A DNA stretch of 64,000 nucleotides from Ilex aquifolium (Eukaryota; Streptophyta; Magnoliopsida; Aquifoliales; Aquifoliaceae), in the NCBI GenBank assembly GCA_951799425.1, contig OX637395.1, forward strand, positions 3,634,001-3,698,000. The letters are read 5' to 3'. The notes under the pieces are model-generated. The model saw only the letters and a program-made list of their open reading frames with translations, had not been told where the DNA came from and did no database searches. Position 1 is the first letter of the stretch, and each line of letters begins with the position of its first letter. The position numbers and the translations under genes are program-made. Positions 35,501-48,170 of this stretch are shown here, in pieces.

Positions 35501-37200
35501 ACGCATTTGATTAATATTGTCCCATCGAAAATGGTATTGATTTCTCCGATGGTTATGGTGATGGTGGTGTCCCCGGGGTTTTCGGGTATTGCAGGTCTCA
35601 ACGATGGATGTTGGCCTAAATTCCATGTAGTACATGTATTGCAAGCTTCATTGCTGCTTTTAGTATTTTTTTTTTCTAATAATCATATGGTTTGTCTATT
35701 ATACTATGATCTTGATTATTGTTATTGTTTTTCTATCATCATCTATAAAGTTGTTTATGCATGCCAACGCTTGTATTATTATGCATCGAATTTGCTGTTT
35801 CTTTCTGTTGAATTTTTTAGTTCCTCTCCTAATCAAATCACATGGGACTTGCTCTATTGGACCTACACATGATTAGTTTAAACCTCTCATCTTTCATCTC
35901 CTTGGAAGCTCACCCCTCATTCATGATTTAATAATGCAATTATTTAAACACAACCACAATACTAAATTGTTATGGCCATGTTGCATATGAGAGAGAGAGA
36001 GAGAGACTAATGCATTGGCTACATAAACAATGGAAACTCTTAATGGTCCTGCAAACTCCCTTTTTCTTTTAATGTGTAGTTTAACCTACACTTCTCTCTC
36101 TCTCTATATATATATGTATATATATGTCTAATGGCTCAACCACCCTATAATAAGGGGGTCCCTTCTATTAGGGCAGTAAAGCACCATAATTTCCATTTGA
36201 AACAGCACATAATAGTGGACCAAGGCAAAGGGGCACCCCACTGGCAAGAATGAGAAACTGTCTAATAACTTCATTACTCTTGTGATGAGTTCAAATTTTT
36301 TTGTTCCATAGAATTTAAAATGATTGAATTTACGATTTTATAGGGTTGTGATGAAAGCATAAAATTTAGGAGAGATAAGTGACAAGAAGTTTTATCTCTA
36401 TTTTTAGAAGATTGATTCTCGATCTTAAACCCGTGTCATATCAGTTGAACCTATGGAGATTGAACATCAACCCAGTTCCGATCTCAGGAAAAGTTAAAAA
36501 AAAAAAAAAAAAGATGAAGAGGAAAATGGACAAAATCATCTCCTTTTTCATGAAAATTGGTGCATGTAAACATGCTTTTACTATAATTTTTTCTAAGACG
36601 GGGTCGCCAACTGGCATATGCTTAATTGTTGTTTAAGGTTGTTGATAAAAATAAGAACATCTCTCTTTATTAAAGAACTTTAAGGTAATTATAGAACAGA
36701 TGGTGACAGACTGACACGTCTTCTTTATTAGTCTTTACCTCTCTATTCACTCAAAGAGTTTTCTTCCTATTATCTTATTACTGAAGGCTTTCACTTTTGT
36801 GTGTAAAGCATTAAACCACCCATTTGGATTGCATCCAACTATCAGAAGTTTGTTTTGCTAGCTTGTAACATTTTTGTTTCTGTGAAAATCAAAACGACTT
36901 AACTATTGAATATCAAGATCATATGTTTCGAAATATTTTGAGATGTTTAAGAATGTTTTGATATTTTAACCAATGATTTGTAATGTTTTGCAATCGAAAT
37001 TTTAAATTTTTTTTTCTATTACATTTTTGATACGTTTCAATTTCTGAACTAATCAAGAAAGAAGTGATTTATCCAAGAACAAAAAGGACAATAACTGCAA
37101 TAAGGTGTACTATACTACATATGCACATAGTGAGAAAATTTGTGAATTGTCTTTTATTTCGATAAGAATAAACATTACGATCAAAGAGAGAGGGGGGAGG
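35501..37200. other. Intergenic sequence with GA/CT and TA tracts
   Basis: GA near 35991-36005 and a CT/TA compound tract at about 36094-36127 are the only repeats. A 121-codon plus-strand frame at 35507 is hydrophobic, low-complexity and unmatched. I do not call it a gene. Confidence 0.35.
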
Positions 37201-37202
37201 AA

Positions 37203-37410
37203 GAGAAAATATTGGGTGAAACAGTGACACCACGTCATCATGTGTCACTATCCTCGCAAAACAAGTAAATAAGTGGATCCCATATATTATAATAACCACC
37301 TCTTCATGTCATTTGGTTTATTAAGTAGGGTTTATTTTGCCCACTTGTGAGAGGGGACACCATGTGACGGTAACGACGTGGTGTCACCATTACACTCAAT
37401 ATTTGCTCAG
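37203..37410. mobile_element. MITE, family C copy 1
   Basis: Inverted ends: left aaatattgggtg ... gacaccacgtcatcatg; right, reverse complemented, caaatattgagtg ... gacaccacgtcgttacc. The ~208-bp length and AT-rich centre fit a MITE. It shares ends with the copies at 55491 and 58983. Confidence 0.7.
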
Positions 37411-37793
37411 GGGTGGAAGGAGGAGGGAGGGAGGGGGGACACCTAGCTTAATCCCTGGTAAGAAGCCAAATTTCCAGGGTGGATCTGCTGTTTCCTGTCT
37501 ACAAATGTCCGGGGTGAGTGTTGCAAACTTGCAATTACTCTTCTGGATGTATTTTAGCATTTGATATGTCCCTGCCCTAGAAAATACTGAAAAAGCAAAA
37601 CGTTGTCGTGTTTTTAATTTGTATATATCATGTTGTGTCCATGCTAAACTTATAACTAACTCATTTATAATTTTATATTGTTAAATTTATGTCATGTATA
37701 AGTGATATTTTATCGATTTCATGTCAATTAATTTTACCTGACAGTTAAGTGTGTCCACTTATTTATTTATCCATCCGTTAAGGTTAAGTAAGA
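37411..37793. other. Intergenic sequence, no gene seen
   Basis: A GC-richer patch lies next to the MITE, then AT-rich DNA. Confidence 0.3.
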
Positions 37794-38099
37794 CTGTTAA
37801 AATATGACACGATTCGTTAATACGATATAAAGTTAGATGGTTTGAGTTTTCTTTAAGGAATTTGTTTCATAAACAAGTAAACCCAACACGAAACAATTAA
37901 TAAACGAATCGGATATAAGTGAAGTCAATCAAAAGAAATACACGACACGACTCGTTTATATATTGGTTATACACGATTGATACACAATATGTCTCGTAAA
38001 ACACTAATTAATAAATGAATCGGGTATGTGTGAAATATTTTTTGACACAAAACCGTTAAGACCCGATACAAACTCGTTTTACCCGACACAACTGTGAAG
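37794..38099 (+). repeat. Dispersed repeat, family B copy 2
   Basis: This is the partner of 30731-31050, in the same orientation, with the same landmark order. It is richer in intact acgacacgactcg and acccgacacaa words, so it is probably the less decayed copy. Such CACGA-rich repeats resemble subterminal parts of plant hAT-like elements (inference). Confidence 0.7.
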
Positions 38100-39269
38100 C
38101 CTAATCATAAGTTGGATTGTCAGGTGGTTCAATTGGCGAAAGTGTAATATTCTTCGATACAAATCTCTCATACCGTAAATTTGCTTACAAATTATAATGG
38201 AACTAGAGTGCCCCGTGCAAAGCTCGTTTTTCTTTTAATGCATGTGTTAAATTACTCTGGTTAAAAGTAAAATTTAAATGAGTTAATGTGGTTAAAAATT
38301 AAAATTTAAATGAGTTAATATGTGTTAAAAGTTAAAAATTTAAATTTAAATGAGTTATCGTAGTTAAAAGGTTAAAATATTAAATCATAATATAAACCGT
38401 TGGATCGAAAATGATCTGGGTTATTGTTGTACTTTTCTAACTGAGGAGCTTAAAGCAGCTCAAGCAGGAAGCTCTGTTTTCTTAATATAAATAGATAGTA
38501 AGTTCAAAAAAACAAAAAACCCTAGGTTCAGCTCATTTTATTTGAGTTCTGTAAATTAAGTGTTGTCAAAGAGTCAAGCCAAGTTGGGTATACATTAAAA
38601 AAAAATTATGATTAGAATATTACAATTAAAAGTTCGATAAAATAAAACTTTATTTGATTGGTTAGTTAGTTAAAAGTTCGATAAAAATCAATGACAAACA
38701 ATTTCACTCTCAGTTATCTTAATATAATCATAATCCCATCTCATCATAATCAAAGTGTAGTAAATGTTTTATTTTTTAATGTATTGCAATCATATGGAAG
38801 GCACACATTATAAAAGTCATTAGGATGTAACCATAACAGCCATAGTTATTAAGTATTTGATATCATAGTTTTCTTACCAATAAAATTTGAATTAAATAAT
38901 TTTAATAAAAAAATAATGTGTGGGTTGTAGTAGGTAAGCTGTGCATGAAATTGACTAAACTAATAACTATAACAAATAAATCAATTTCTACTAAAATAAG
39001 GATTTTTGAATTGAACTTCCACCTAACTAAATTCATATAAAACTATGAGCTCCTTTACTAAAAATAATAAAGATTCAACTAACTCTTATCTTAAATAAAT
39101 TGTTGTATATGATATTATTTGCTCCTACCATATAATTATTTGCCATGATGTAACTAGATTGTGTTTTTTAGGAAAATTAACTTCGATTGCATTGTAGAGA
39201 TCAAATCTAGAACCAATGACAAATATTCATTCGCTAAAACAAGGTTTTTAGTTCGAGAATCATCCTTCC
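38100..39269. other. AT-rich intergenic sequence
   Basis: The phrase gttaaaagttaaaatttaaatgag is locally repeated between 38265 and 38370. No gene is visible. Confidence 0.35.
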
Positions 39270-39274
39270 TAATA

Positions 39275-40345
39275 CTCTGTTTGGTATGATGAAAAAATGA
39301 AATGATGAAAAGTTGAAATGATGGAAAGTTTGAGAGATAAATAAAACATCGTGTTTGGAAGAAAGGAAAATAGAAAGAATGAAAAAGTGGATGGATGAGT
39401 TTTTATTCCAACTCACCAAAATCAATCTCTCAAAATCAAAAGGAAAATAGATAAAAAGTTAATTATTTGTGTTAAAATATATATGATTTGTAGATATAAC
39501 TTTTGATATATACATATATTATGTAAACATTAATTTCATATATAAATACAATGATAAAATGTGTATTCATATTTTTTTTTAAATAAAAATAAAAATTTAA
39601 AATAAAAAATATATATATTTTTCCATTTTAGTTAGTGGTGAAAATTTTCGACTCAACACGATAACACGACTCGAATTTTATGACACGAATTTGATTATAA
39701 CTCGACATGAACTCGAAAATGGCTTGACATACGAATAAGAAATATAAACAGCTCATATTCAGTTCAACCCGTTAAACCCAAAATTGACACTATTAACCCG
39801 TTTATTTAAGAATAAACACTTTCTCTGTTTTCTCATTTATATGGTAATACAAAAGTAACATGTTTAACTAGTATTATAGACATAAAATGTTAATTATTTA
39901 TAACTATTTATTAAGCACTGACATAATAATTATATAAAAAGATATTTTTACTTATTATTATGATTATATTTATTTAAGTTAATTTTTAGTTTGTAGAAAA
40001 AATATGAGGATACATTCAATTAAGTTAAAATATAATATTAACGTTAAATTTTTTATTTAAAGTTATGTTAGTCAACACGATACCAAAATAAATAGGTCAA
40101 CTCGACACGACACGATTACTTAAAGAGCAATGTTATTGAGACTAAAATTATTGACATAATTTGCTGACCTAATTCACTGTGACATTTAGATTCACTGTGA
40201 GTTAAGTTTGATTAATGTTTAACACAAACTCACAATGACTCGATACGAACCTGACACGATATGACTCGATTGTTATTCCTACTCTTAGCAATCACAAAAA
40301 AAAAAAATTAATCATTTTTATTTTCTATCCATCCTATCAAACACA
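39275..40345. mobile_element. Nested non-autonomous DNA elements (approximate)
   Basis: Outer ends ctctgtttggtatgatg (39280) and inverted catcctatcaaacacaaag (~40328) resemble the TTTGGTA ends of the 10601 element. Inside, 39636-40297 carries many CACGA/TCGTG words clustered at both ends, like a hAT-type subterminal array. No target duplication could be confirmed. Confidence 0.35.
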
Positions 40346-41255
40346 AAGGAAGGAACATGTATCATTTCTATTTTTCTTTCTTCAATGATAGAAAATGTAT
40401 CCCACCTATTTTTCATATAAATAGTTTACTGTCGTCACGTTAGTGTCATATTGTTTGATTTTTTAATTTAATTTAATTTTCTGTTCAAAAAAAAATTTTA
40501 ATTTAATTTAGTATTACTTGTAATATTTAATATACACGTGGCTAACGTTTAGAGGGCCTGACCCCACAAATTCACGTTTTGCCACTTGGGTCCTTCTTAT
40601 CTGTACCGTACATCGATCAAACGATTGAGACAGATTGTCTCCAAGTGTGACAATGTTGGAGGACAGTCAGATGAAAGAGACAATATATATCCTTAAAACA
40701 AATGGGACCCAGAAGCCATATGAGCTATCCCAATCATGGGTTGGTGCCACGTGTACGATTGATACAGGAGATAGAAAGAGAGAGGATGGTTCCCATCCAT
40801 ATAATTTGTACCCACCCAGAGTTTGACAATCGAGGTACACCCACATGATAACAGGTAATCCAAAATCTACGGATGCAATTAGAACAGTGGGGTGGCCCAC
40901 ATTGCTTGATCATATCAGGATGCAGCTGCTGATCACCATGTGCCTTCAAATCAGCTACATGGCCTACATGATGAAATGTCTTTTGTCAAATTTATTAATT
41001 TAACCTCTAAGATAGAGAAAAGCATTCTGAATTTTGGCTCAGCTCATAAAAGTATTACTCAAGTTCGGTTGAGATTGGACTATGGAGATTAAAATATTGT
41101 TCAAGCGTAATTAAACTAAATTCAAGTTGAGCTCTTGCCAAAAGAAGTCATTGAAAAAAAAAAAAAGTACTGCAATAATTTATATGTACATTATATACAA
41201 GTAGAAAAAAGGGTTTTTTTTAGGTCGGTCACCTATATAAGACTTGTTTGTATAA
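40346..41255. other. Intergenic sequence with a GC-richer island
   Basis: The island at 40540-40980 contains a CACGTG box (ccacgtgt, ~40748) but no convincing frame. Overlapping short frames on both strands are not supported. Confidence 0.3.
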
Positions 41256-41263
41256 AAATCCTT

Positions 41264-41772
41264 CAGGGTCGGCTCAACTACATTAAAAAAAAAAAACATG
41301 AGCTGTAGGTTCCAAATTTTTATAAGGCCCCAAATTTTTAGGTACATTACTAATCCATAAAAAATTTAAATCTTGTAAATTTTAAATCCTAAAAAAAGGA
41401 CCCAAAATATTAAGTACAATTAACATTTTTATTGTAATAATTTTGGTCTATGATTCAATTCATAACATTAGAAATCTAAAAATCATAAGTTAAAAAAATA
41501 AAAAGTACCCAAAAGTCAACTCATATTTACCCCTTCTCTCTGTGTAAAAATTAGTACAAAACATTAAAAAAAAGTTAAAATTAAACTCTCTTTCTGATAA
41601 AAAATAAAAACAAAAGTTAAAATATTTTTTTCAGTAACACTAGTACGTCCTTCTTAGGTCTCTCTCATATAATAAATTGAAGTTTTCGCTTTAAAAGTTT
41701 TTTCTCATATAATAAAATTTTTTTAGTTAAAAATTTTCGCTTTAGGCCTCCAATTGCCTAAAGCTACCCCTG
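41264..41772. mobile_element. Non-autonomous hAT-like element (CAGGG...CCCTG)
   Basis: The element is 509 bp, starts CAGGGTCGGCTC and ends GCTACCCCTG, with flanking 8-mers AAATCCTT (41256-41263) and AAGTCCTT (41773-41780), 7 of 8 identical. CAGGG termini with an 8-bp duplication are the hAT signature. The interior is AT-rich and non-coding. Confidence 0.75.
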
Positions 41773-41780
41773 AAGTCCTT

Positions 41781-44700
41781 CAGTTAAAATGTTTTATAGA
41801 GAAGCCTTTTTTTTTTTTGTTCCAAAAACACTCACAAAGGTAACTGAACAGATATGTTGTCTGTCTTTGGAAACCGCCAGATTCCATTCACCATCTCCAT
41901 AAAATTCTTAATCAAGGCCCCAAAACTCGGTTTCTCAAAATTTGAATAAAACTTCCTTAAATTCCTTCAGTTTTCAATCATACACAAACCACAACCCTCC
42001 AAAAATGAATCAAGAATTTCCTATTTTAACGGGACAATGAATTTAAATTTTAAACTTCTTCTTCTTTCCCTTTCCTAAAATCTTTTCCAGATAGTTATAA
42101 TTTCTTTTTCTCAAAATCTCTCTCATATAACTATAATATATATTCCTTACGTTTGTATATAATTGACCCTGTCTATAATTCTCTTCCCTCTGTTAATTGT
42201 AAATTCTAGCCTAAAATCTCTCCATTAATTAGTTGAAATTAATGTCACTTTGTATTCTTATATTAAAAGTAATATATATGGATGTCACATTTGTGATGTC
42301 ACATTAATGGATGCATACTATTTAGATTGTATATGAATCAGTGAATGTAATTTCATAGTTTTTGTCAGTGATTAAAATGTTGATGAAGGTGTTACATTGT
42401 CATGTATTACTATAATGTCACATTACAGATGATAATGACCTCAGCTTCAAAACAGACTTTAGTTTTTATTAGATCTTGCGTCGTTAATGGATGATTTAAA
42501 CATTCAAAAAAAAAAAGAAAAGGAAATCTTCCAGACTAGAAAATTGCCTATTAATAAAATCAAATCTCATATAAAAAAACAATTGTCAAAATACAAACAC
42601 CATAAAGATAGGAAAAGGGTATTACAATGAAGAGAAGAATAAAAAAAACGGTCATTGTGTATTTCTTTATCATACATTTCAACTTAATGGTACTTATTTA
42701 CAACACATTTTTTCAAGGTCTTTTCTCACAAAAAAGTATTCCACAAGGTATCTACTTACAATTTTTCGTAAAAAAAATGAGCCGGCTCGTGAATAGCTCG
42801 GATTCGACTCAGTTTGGCTTGGTTTAAATACTAAATGAGTCTAAAAATTTGTTTATATTTAACTCATTTTATAATATAAGTAAGCCCAAACCGAACTAAA
42901 ATCGAACTGAGCCCAAGCCACTTACGAGCTGCCCGAATGGTTTAACATCTCTATTCTCAGATTTGGTCCATCCTAGGGTTTAGGATGAGCTTGGGATGAT
43001 TTGATGAAGTTAAGGGTTAATTTAAACTCAATTCGAGTTCAAATTTTACATGAATTTTTTAACTCGGGTATTGTACTTGTTTAAATTTTTGAAAATCAAG
43101 TTAGTAAACTCATGCTAAAATTCGAATTCAATTTGGATTTATTTGAAGATAAAAAAAAAAGTAAGTTACAATCAATCCCATGATGCCTAATGACTTACCG
43201 ATCTAAAAAAATCTCAATTCTTTCTCTCCTATTTTTGGGCCATAAAAGGAGTCCCTTTTGCTACAACTGCAATTGTCTCTCACCAAGGTTGAAGCTGAGC
43301 TAAATGTGGCTCACTAACCTAGCCAATCTCTCAAGTTAAATGTTTGGGATGATGTGCATTTCGAAATATTTTCATCATTGATTCTCGATGGTTCATTCTT
43401 TTAAGTGAAAAGAAGACCTAAGATCAAAACCAAGGCGGTGACTTTGCTGCATTTTTAGCAGAATGATTACGGAATTTTATACAATCGCTTATCCTAAAGC
43501 CTATGTACTATCAACTTCTAAAGAACTTTTAGTTTGCACGAGACTCTTGTACTATCATGCTTTTGATTCTCTGCCCTTTTTTCTTTAATGATAGATATTG
43601 TGTCACATCATTTAGGATAAAAGATTTGGTAAGCATAACATTTTTCAACTTGTAATCACCTTGTTTCCAGCCTTTCTTTGCAACATTATTTCAAACAGTT
43701 GGTGTGGTTCATATCTTCTTCATGGCTACACTCCAACCTATTTTTCAACTATGTTTTGTTTTCATGTGAATGTTTAGGACCCTGGCAAATGATTTTGTTT
43801 TGGCTTTTTCTTGTATTGGTATTAGTTTTGATCCCACATTTCTGGCTTCGACACACTAGCACAAGTACCCCAGACATAGCAATACAATCATAGATCTTTT
43901 TTGAACCATTTCTTTGAAAGTTGAAAATATTGGTTCAATTTTGTTTTTTTGTTTTTTTGGGGAACTAATTATTGTCATGAAAGAGACCAAAAGGGGATGG
44001 AAATGACTTATCATTTAAGTGCTTTAGGACAATTTGATCCAATAGGAGGTGGGTTGTGCGTGAATAGGTTTAAAATTCACAATTGACCAAGAGATATAAT
44101 TTTGACGGATTATTAATTCATATGATATGATTCGAACCTTGACGTCCACTAGGTTAAGACATTAGTTATCATCAAATGCATTTAACTTGTCGAATTCAAT
44201 CATGATTACTATTCAATACAAAAGGTCACATTGGTCAACCATCGACTTTGAGGACCACAAAATTTATCTTTAGCACGTCGAGAAAGCTTAACCAAACGCA
44301 ACCTCAACCTTTGTGGCACATCAAGAACACCAAATGTAACCTTAGTCAACTATGAAGTGGTCCAAATTATTTGAGATTTTTTTATGCAAGAGGGGGTAGA
44401 TGGTACAATTACACTAAGATCTATGGTTGAAAAGCAATATTTAATGTCTAAAAACAAAGGGATTGTTTTTTTTTTTAAAAAGGAACAAAGGGAATTTCAC
44501 TATCCATAAATGTGCTTTTGAAAAAAAGGCAAATTTCCAAAAAACTTAGAAGAATGCTTTAAAGTACATTGAACACCTGGAACCTTTGGCCACCACAAAA
44601 TTGGTGCAACCCCACTCCAATTTAGCTTGAGTTGTTTTCAATGCAGAAGCTTGTAAGGTCAAGTTAATCATTGACTCATCAAGTTAACTTAGGGACCTTG

Positions 44701-45184
44701 ACAAATACTTAGAGTCCATTAAAAATTTCAGGTCAAACAAATTGAGAATGAAGGAACAGTCTCGTAAGACTAGTGTACTAGTTTGAAAAATAATCTTGTA
44801 GTGGCGTGATAACACAAAATCACTACATGAGTTAGTAATTTTAGGATCAACAATATAAGAGTGGTATTGTACCGAGTTATTATTATGGGTTTGAAGAAAA
44901 CTTTGTCGGTTTGAGTTGAAAGCATATTTTTTTTAACTAGTGAGTGTAATAATTGATCTTTTTTGCTAATTTCTAGGTTGATCTCTTTGTGGCCCAAAAG
45001 AAATGAGTAACCCATATTTCATTGTGGGAAGAGAAAGCGAAAGAAAGGAAGAAAAAAAAAAAAAAGTGATGGCAAAGAGGCTTTCTCTTATCATTCACCA
45101 AAACCATACAATAGCAATTGCTTCTTGATGGACCTCACATTGCTTTAGTCACCTCAATAGTTGAAAGCAGATTCCACAACACAC
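41781..45184. other. Intergenic sequence, no gene seen
   Basis: The segment contains a loose TGTCACATT repeat cluster (42280-42425) and a decayed repeat rich in gctcg/cgagc words (42780-42950). Only short, unmatched frames are present. Confidence 0.35.
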
Positions 45185-48170
45185 ACACACCCAGAGAGAG
45201 AGAGAGAGAGAGAGCACCATCTAAGCATCTTCTAGATATGGAAACCCATAAAAGTAACACACTTTTTCAAGTTCTAAAAGATTACTACTTTCATGGAAAG
45301 TATAATGATAAAACCAACTTTTCATTAAGGAACTCAGATAAGCACTTTTGTGATGGAGAAGCCTCCTAGGAGTGAGGGATTTGTGTTGTATTTGTGCTCA
45401 TATAGATATGCTCATGACCCAGACATTACCAGCTTTTGCCTTCTTCAAAGATACAGTTTGTCTGGCAAAGCCATATCAGTGGGTCACTGAGGAAACCCTA
45501 ATCCATAATTCCAACCTTCTTTAAACCAGCACTAGCTAAAGCCGCAAATCTTCTCTTGCAATCCCTACAGCAAAAGAACGCAAGGGGGACCTCAAGTGGG
45601 TTGAAATAGGAAGCAATTCAAACCACGCACTCGGAATGGGAGGAGATGACTACGATAGCGAAAAATTATTTTTCAGTCTTTATTAAAGGTTACGACTTTC
45701 CTTGTTCAAATTATAATTTATCGAGCTAATCCACGATTGAATCGGTCAAATAGGATCAATTTCAGTATTTTGCGACAAATCTCAATGGGTTAAAACTTTG
45801 AACTGATCTCAATTTTTTTATTCTTATTTGAGTCATAATTTTGACCCTTCGATTTTTTTATACTTATTTGAGTCATAATTTTGACCCGATTAAATTGTAA
45901 CTTTCTCAATTTTCGCTTCACCACCTTTCTGCAATTATTAATTTGTCTCAATCGAAAGACTTCTACTCTTTCAATACCACTGAAAGATTGCTAGTAATTA
46001 GAAAACCCTAAGGAGACAAATATATACAAGTGGATTGAGGCATTCATGTATAGATGATAGGGGCACAATGGTTGTGATCCTTCTAACCCACATGGACACC
46101 CATTTTATTTCTATGGAGGGCACAAGATATAAAACTGAGGAACAAGCCAAGGCTAAAGCCAAAAACCAACCATGTGAGCATCCAAAGCATATGGACTAAG
46201 AAAAGTATCAAAAAGAAAAGGAAAAGTTGGTGTGAAGTGGTGTGTGTGTATGTGAGAGTGAGTGGCATGGGGGTGGGGGATTTGGAGATTTTAGATTGTC
46301 CCTTTTTTTTATTTTATTCTATCTTTACAGTTATTTGGAACTTATTTCTCAATTCAACAATGTTTAAACAACGTTATTCAAAACGTATTTGAAAAGCGTG
46401 AGCTTAAAACATACTTGATCTTATAAACATTATTTGAAACTTATTTGATTACAACAATAATACTAAATTAGAGTTTTCAAGAGTCAGAATACCAAGGTAA
46501 TTGGGAAAAAAAGAGAACTCGTTTCTAAATATTTATTTAAACCAATACCAAAACTCCTGAATTAGTTTTAAAGATCATATAAATACAAAACCCTAATAGT
46601 CTTAAATGACTAGAAAAACGAAGAAAATCAGCAATATTACAGAAATACCTTAAACAAAGGGATAAAATAGAAAAATGCCCTAAACATCATTTTTGGCTTA
46701 AAAACGACGGGTTGAATGATTTTCTCATATCGTCGAGAGCTTTTCAGAATGGGGTCTTATGAAATTTTCTGACACTGTTATCCAAAATTAGTCCTAATTA
46801 ATACCCGATCAGCGTTGTTTTCAACGGTCTTGATCTGCCATATAATTTTCTGTTATACATGCAGCATCAGATTGAGAGATAAGTTTCATATAATGGCAAA
46901 TATAAAACAGAGGTAAAATTGATTTTTGTAAAAGGGTGTTGGGGGGGGGGTGTGAGATACATGGTTGTGCGTGTGCAGGAAAAGAAGGGTTGTGATCAGG
47001 CAAAGGCTTTGCTTCTCTTTCCTCAACTTTTATAGATGCTTAGCCACCATATCTTCTTCCAACTCTTCTTTTAAGTTTCCTTCATTGTTTTGATTTCTTT
47101 TTCCTCTCATTTCCTTGTCAGCTTTGAAACAACGCATTCTTTCCTTCCCACATATTTTTTCTTTTGTTCTCTTTTCTGCCAAAGCCGAAAAGTAAGCACT
47201 CATTGCTTGTCAAAAGCCACTTATGGTAGACCCCTCAACAACAAACACAAACACTCCCCATTGGTCTCTCAAACTCTCTTCAAGCCAAAGACTACTCTCC
47301 CTCCCTCTCTCTCTCTCTCTGTGCACACTATTTGGTGGCCAAGTTTGCACCACCGTGCATGGATGAGCTGGGTTGCATATATACATTTGCATGGCTTTCT
47401 GTCTATTTATCTCACCTCTTCTTATCTTTGTCTTTTTAGAGAAAGAGAGAGTGAAATCTCATTAAGGTCTACCCAACATGCACTTCTCCTGTCTATTTCA
47501 TGATCACTTTAGAATTTTTTTTTCATGAATCTTCCCTATAATATCTTAGTGGACAATGGTATTGTAACTTACTTGGTATCCTTAGTATATTGTGCCCATT
47601 AGATTAACAATTAGTTTTAGTATTGATTAAAGTGTGGTGTCGATCTAAAAATCACAATACATTAGGTGCCTAATAAAATACAAGTAGCATACTCTCCTTC
47701 CAACTTCCCGTCAAAGTTGGATTAGCTGAACGGAGGAATTACAGCATAGCATTTAATTTGAATCGTTAACCTAATACTCATCGTTGACTTCGACAAATGG
47801 ATAGTTTTGAAATTCTCACTAAAGATTCCTAAAACCAAACCATCGTTGGTTGTCTCTGACATCAAAATTATACGTGGACATTTAAGAACGTCGATTCAAA
47901 TTACTCCAACTTTTGCTTGGTATGGCTTCTTTATTGTCTTACCCTTCAGTCAGTCCACTCAATAATTACAAATACACAAACACTTGCTTACTTAACAGAT
48001 GGAGGCATGACAATATCATGCATCTAATGGAGCTTTAATCCATGACTCTCTAACAAGGAATTTGATATTTACCTTATTATAAGTACCAGAATTAGAAACT
48101 CCCACATGGTAAATAATTTCAGGTTGTATTTAATTTTCGACTCTAACGAAACTAGGAGTGTATATTATAG
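45185..48170. other. Intergenic sequence, no gene supported
   Basis: It contains a GA tract near 45195-45213, a 40-bp tandem duplication (45811-45888), a G run near 46942 and a CT tract near 47307. A 137-codon plus-strand frame at 47090 lies in CT-rich, leader-like DNA and matches nothing I know. Confidence 0.35.
45811..45888. repeat. Tandem duplication, two 40-bp units
   Basis: The phrase tacttatttgagtcataatt and its flanks occur twice, with starts 40 bases apart and only a few differences. Confidence 0.85.

Noticed and set aside
35507..35872. 121-codon hydrophobic frame downstream of HAM
   Set aside because: T-rich sequence gives chance Val/Leu/Phe-rich translation. No family is recognised and no start context stands out.
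45441..45485. Possible microRNA hairpin (gcttttgcc ... ggcaaagcc)
   Set aside because: The stem is only about nine pairs, too short for a plant pre-miRNA, and no known mature sequence is present.
47090..47503. 137-codon plus-strand frame in CT-rich DNA
   Set aside because: No domain, biased by a CT tract, and no splice or neighbour evidence. At best it is a non-coding transcript.
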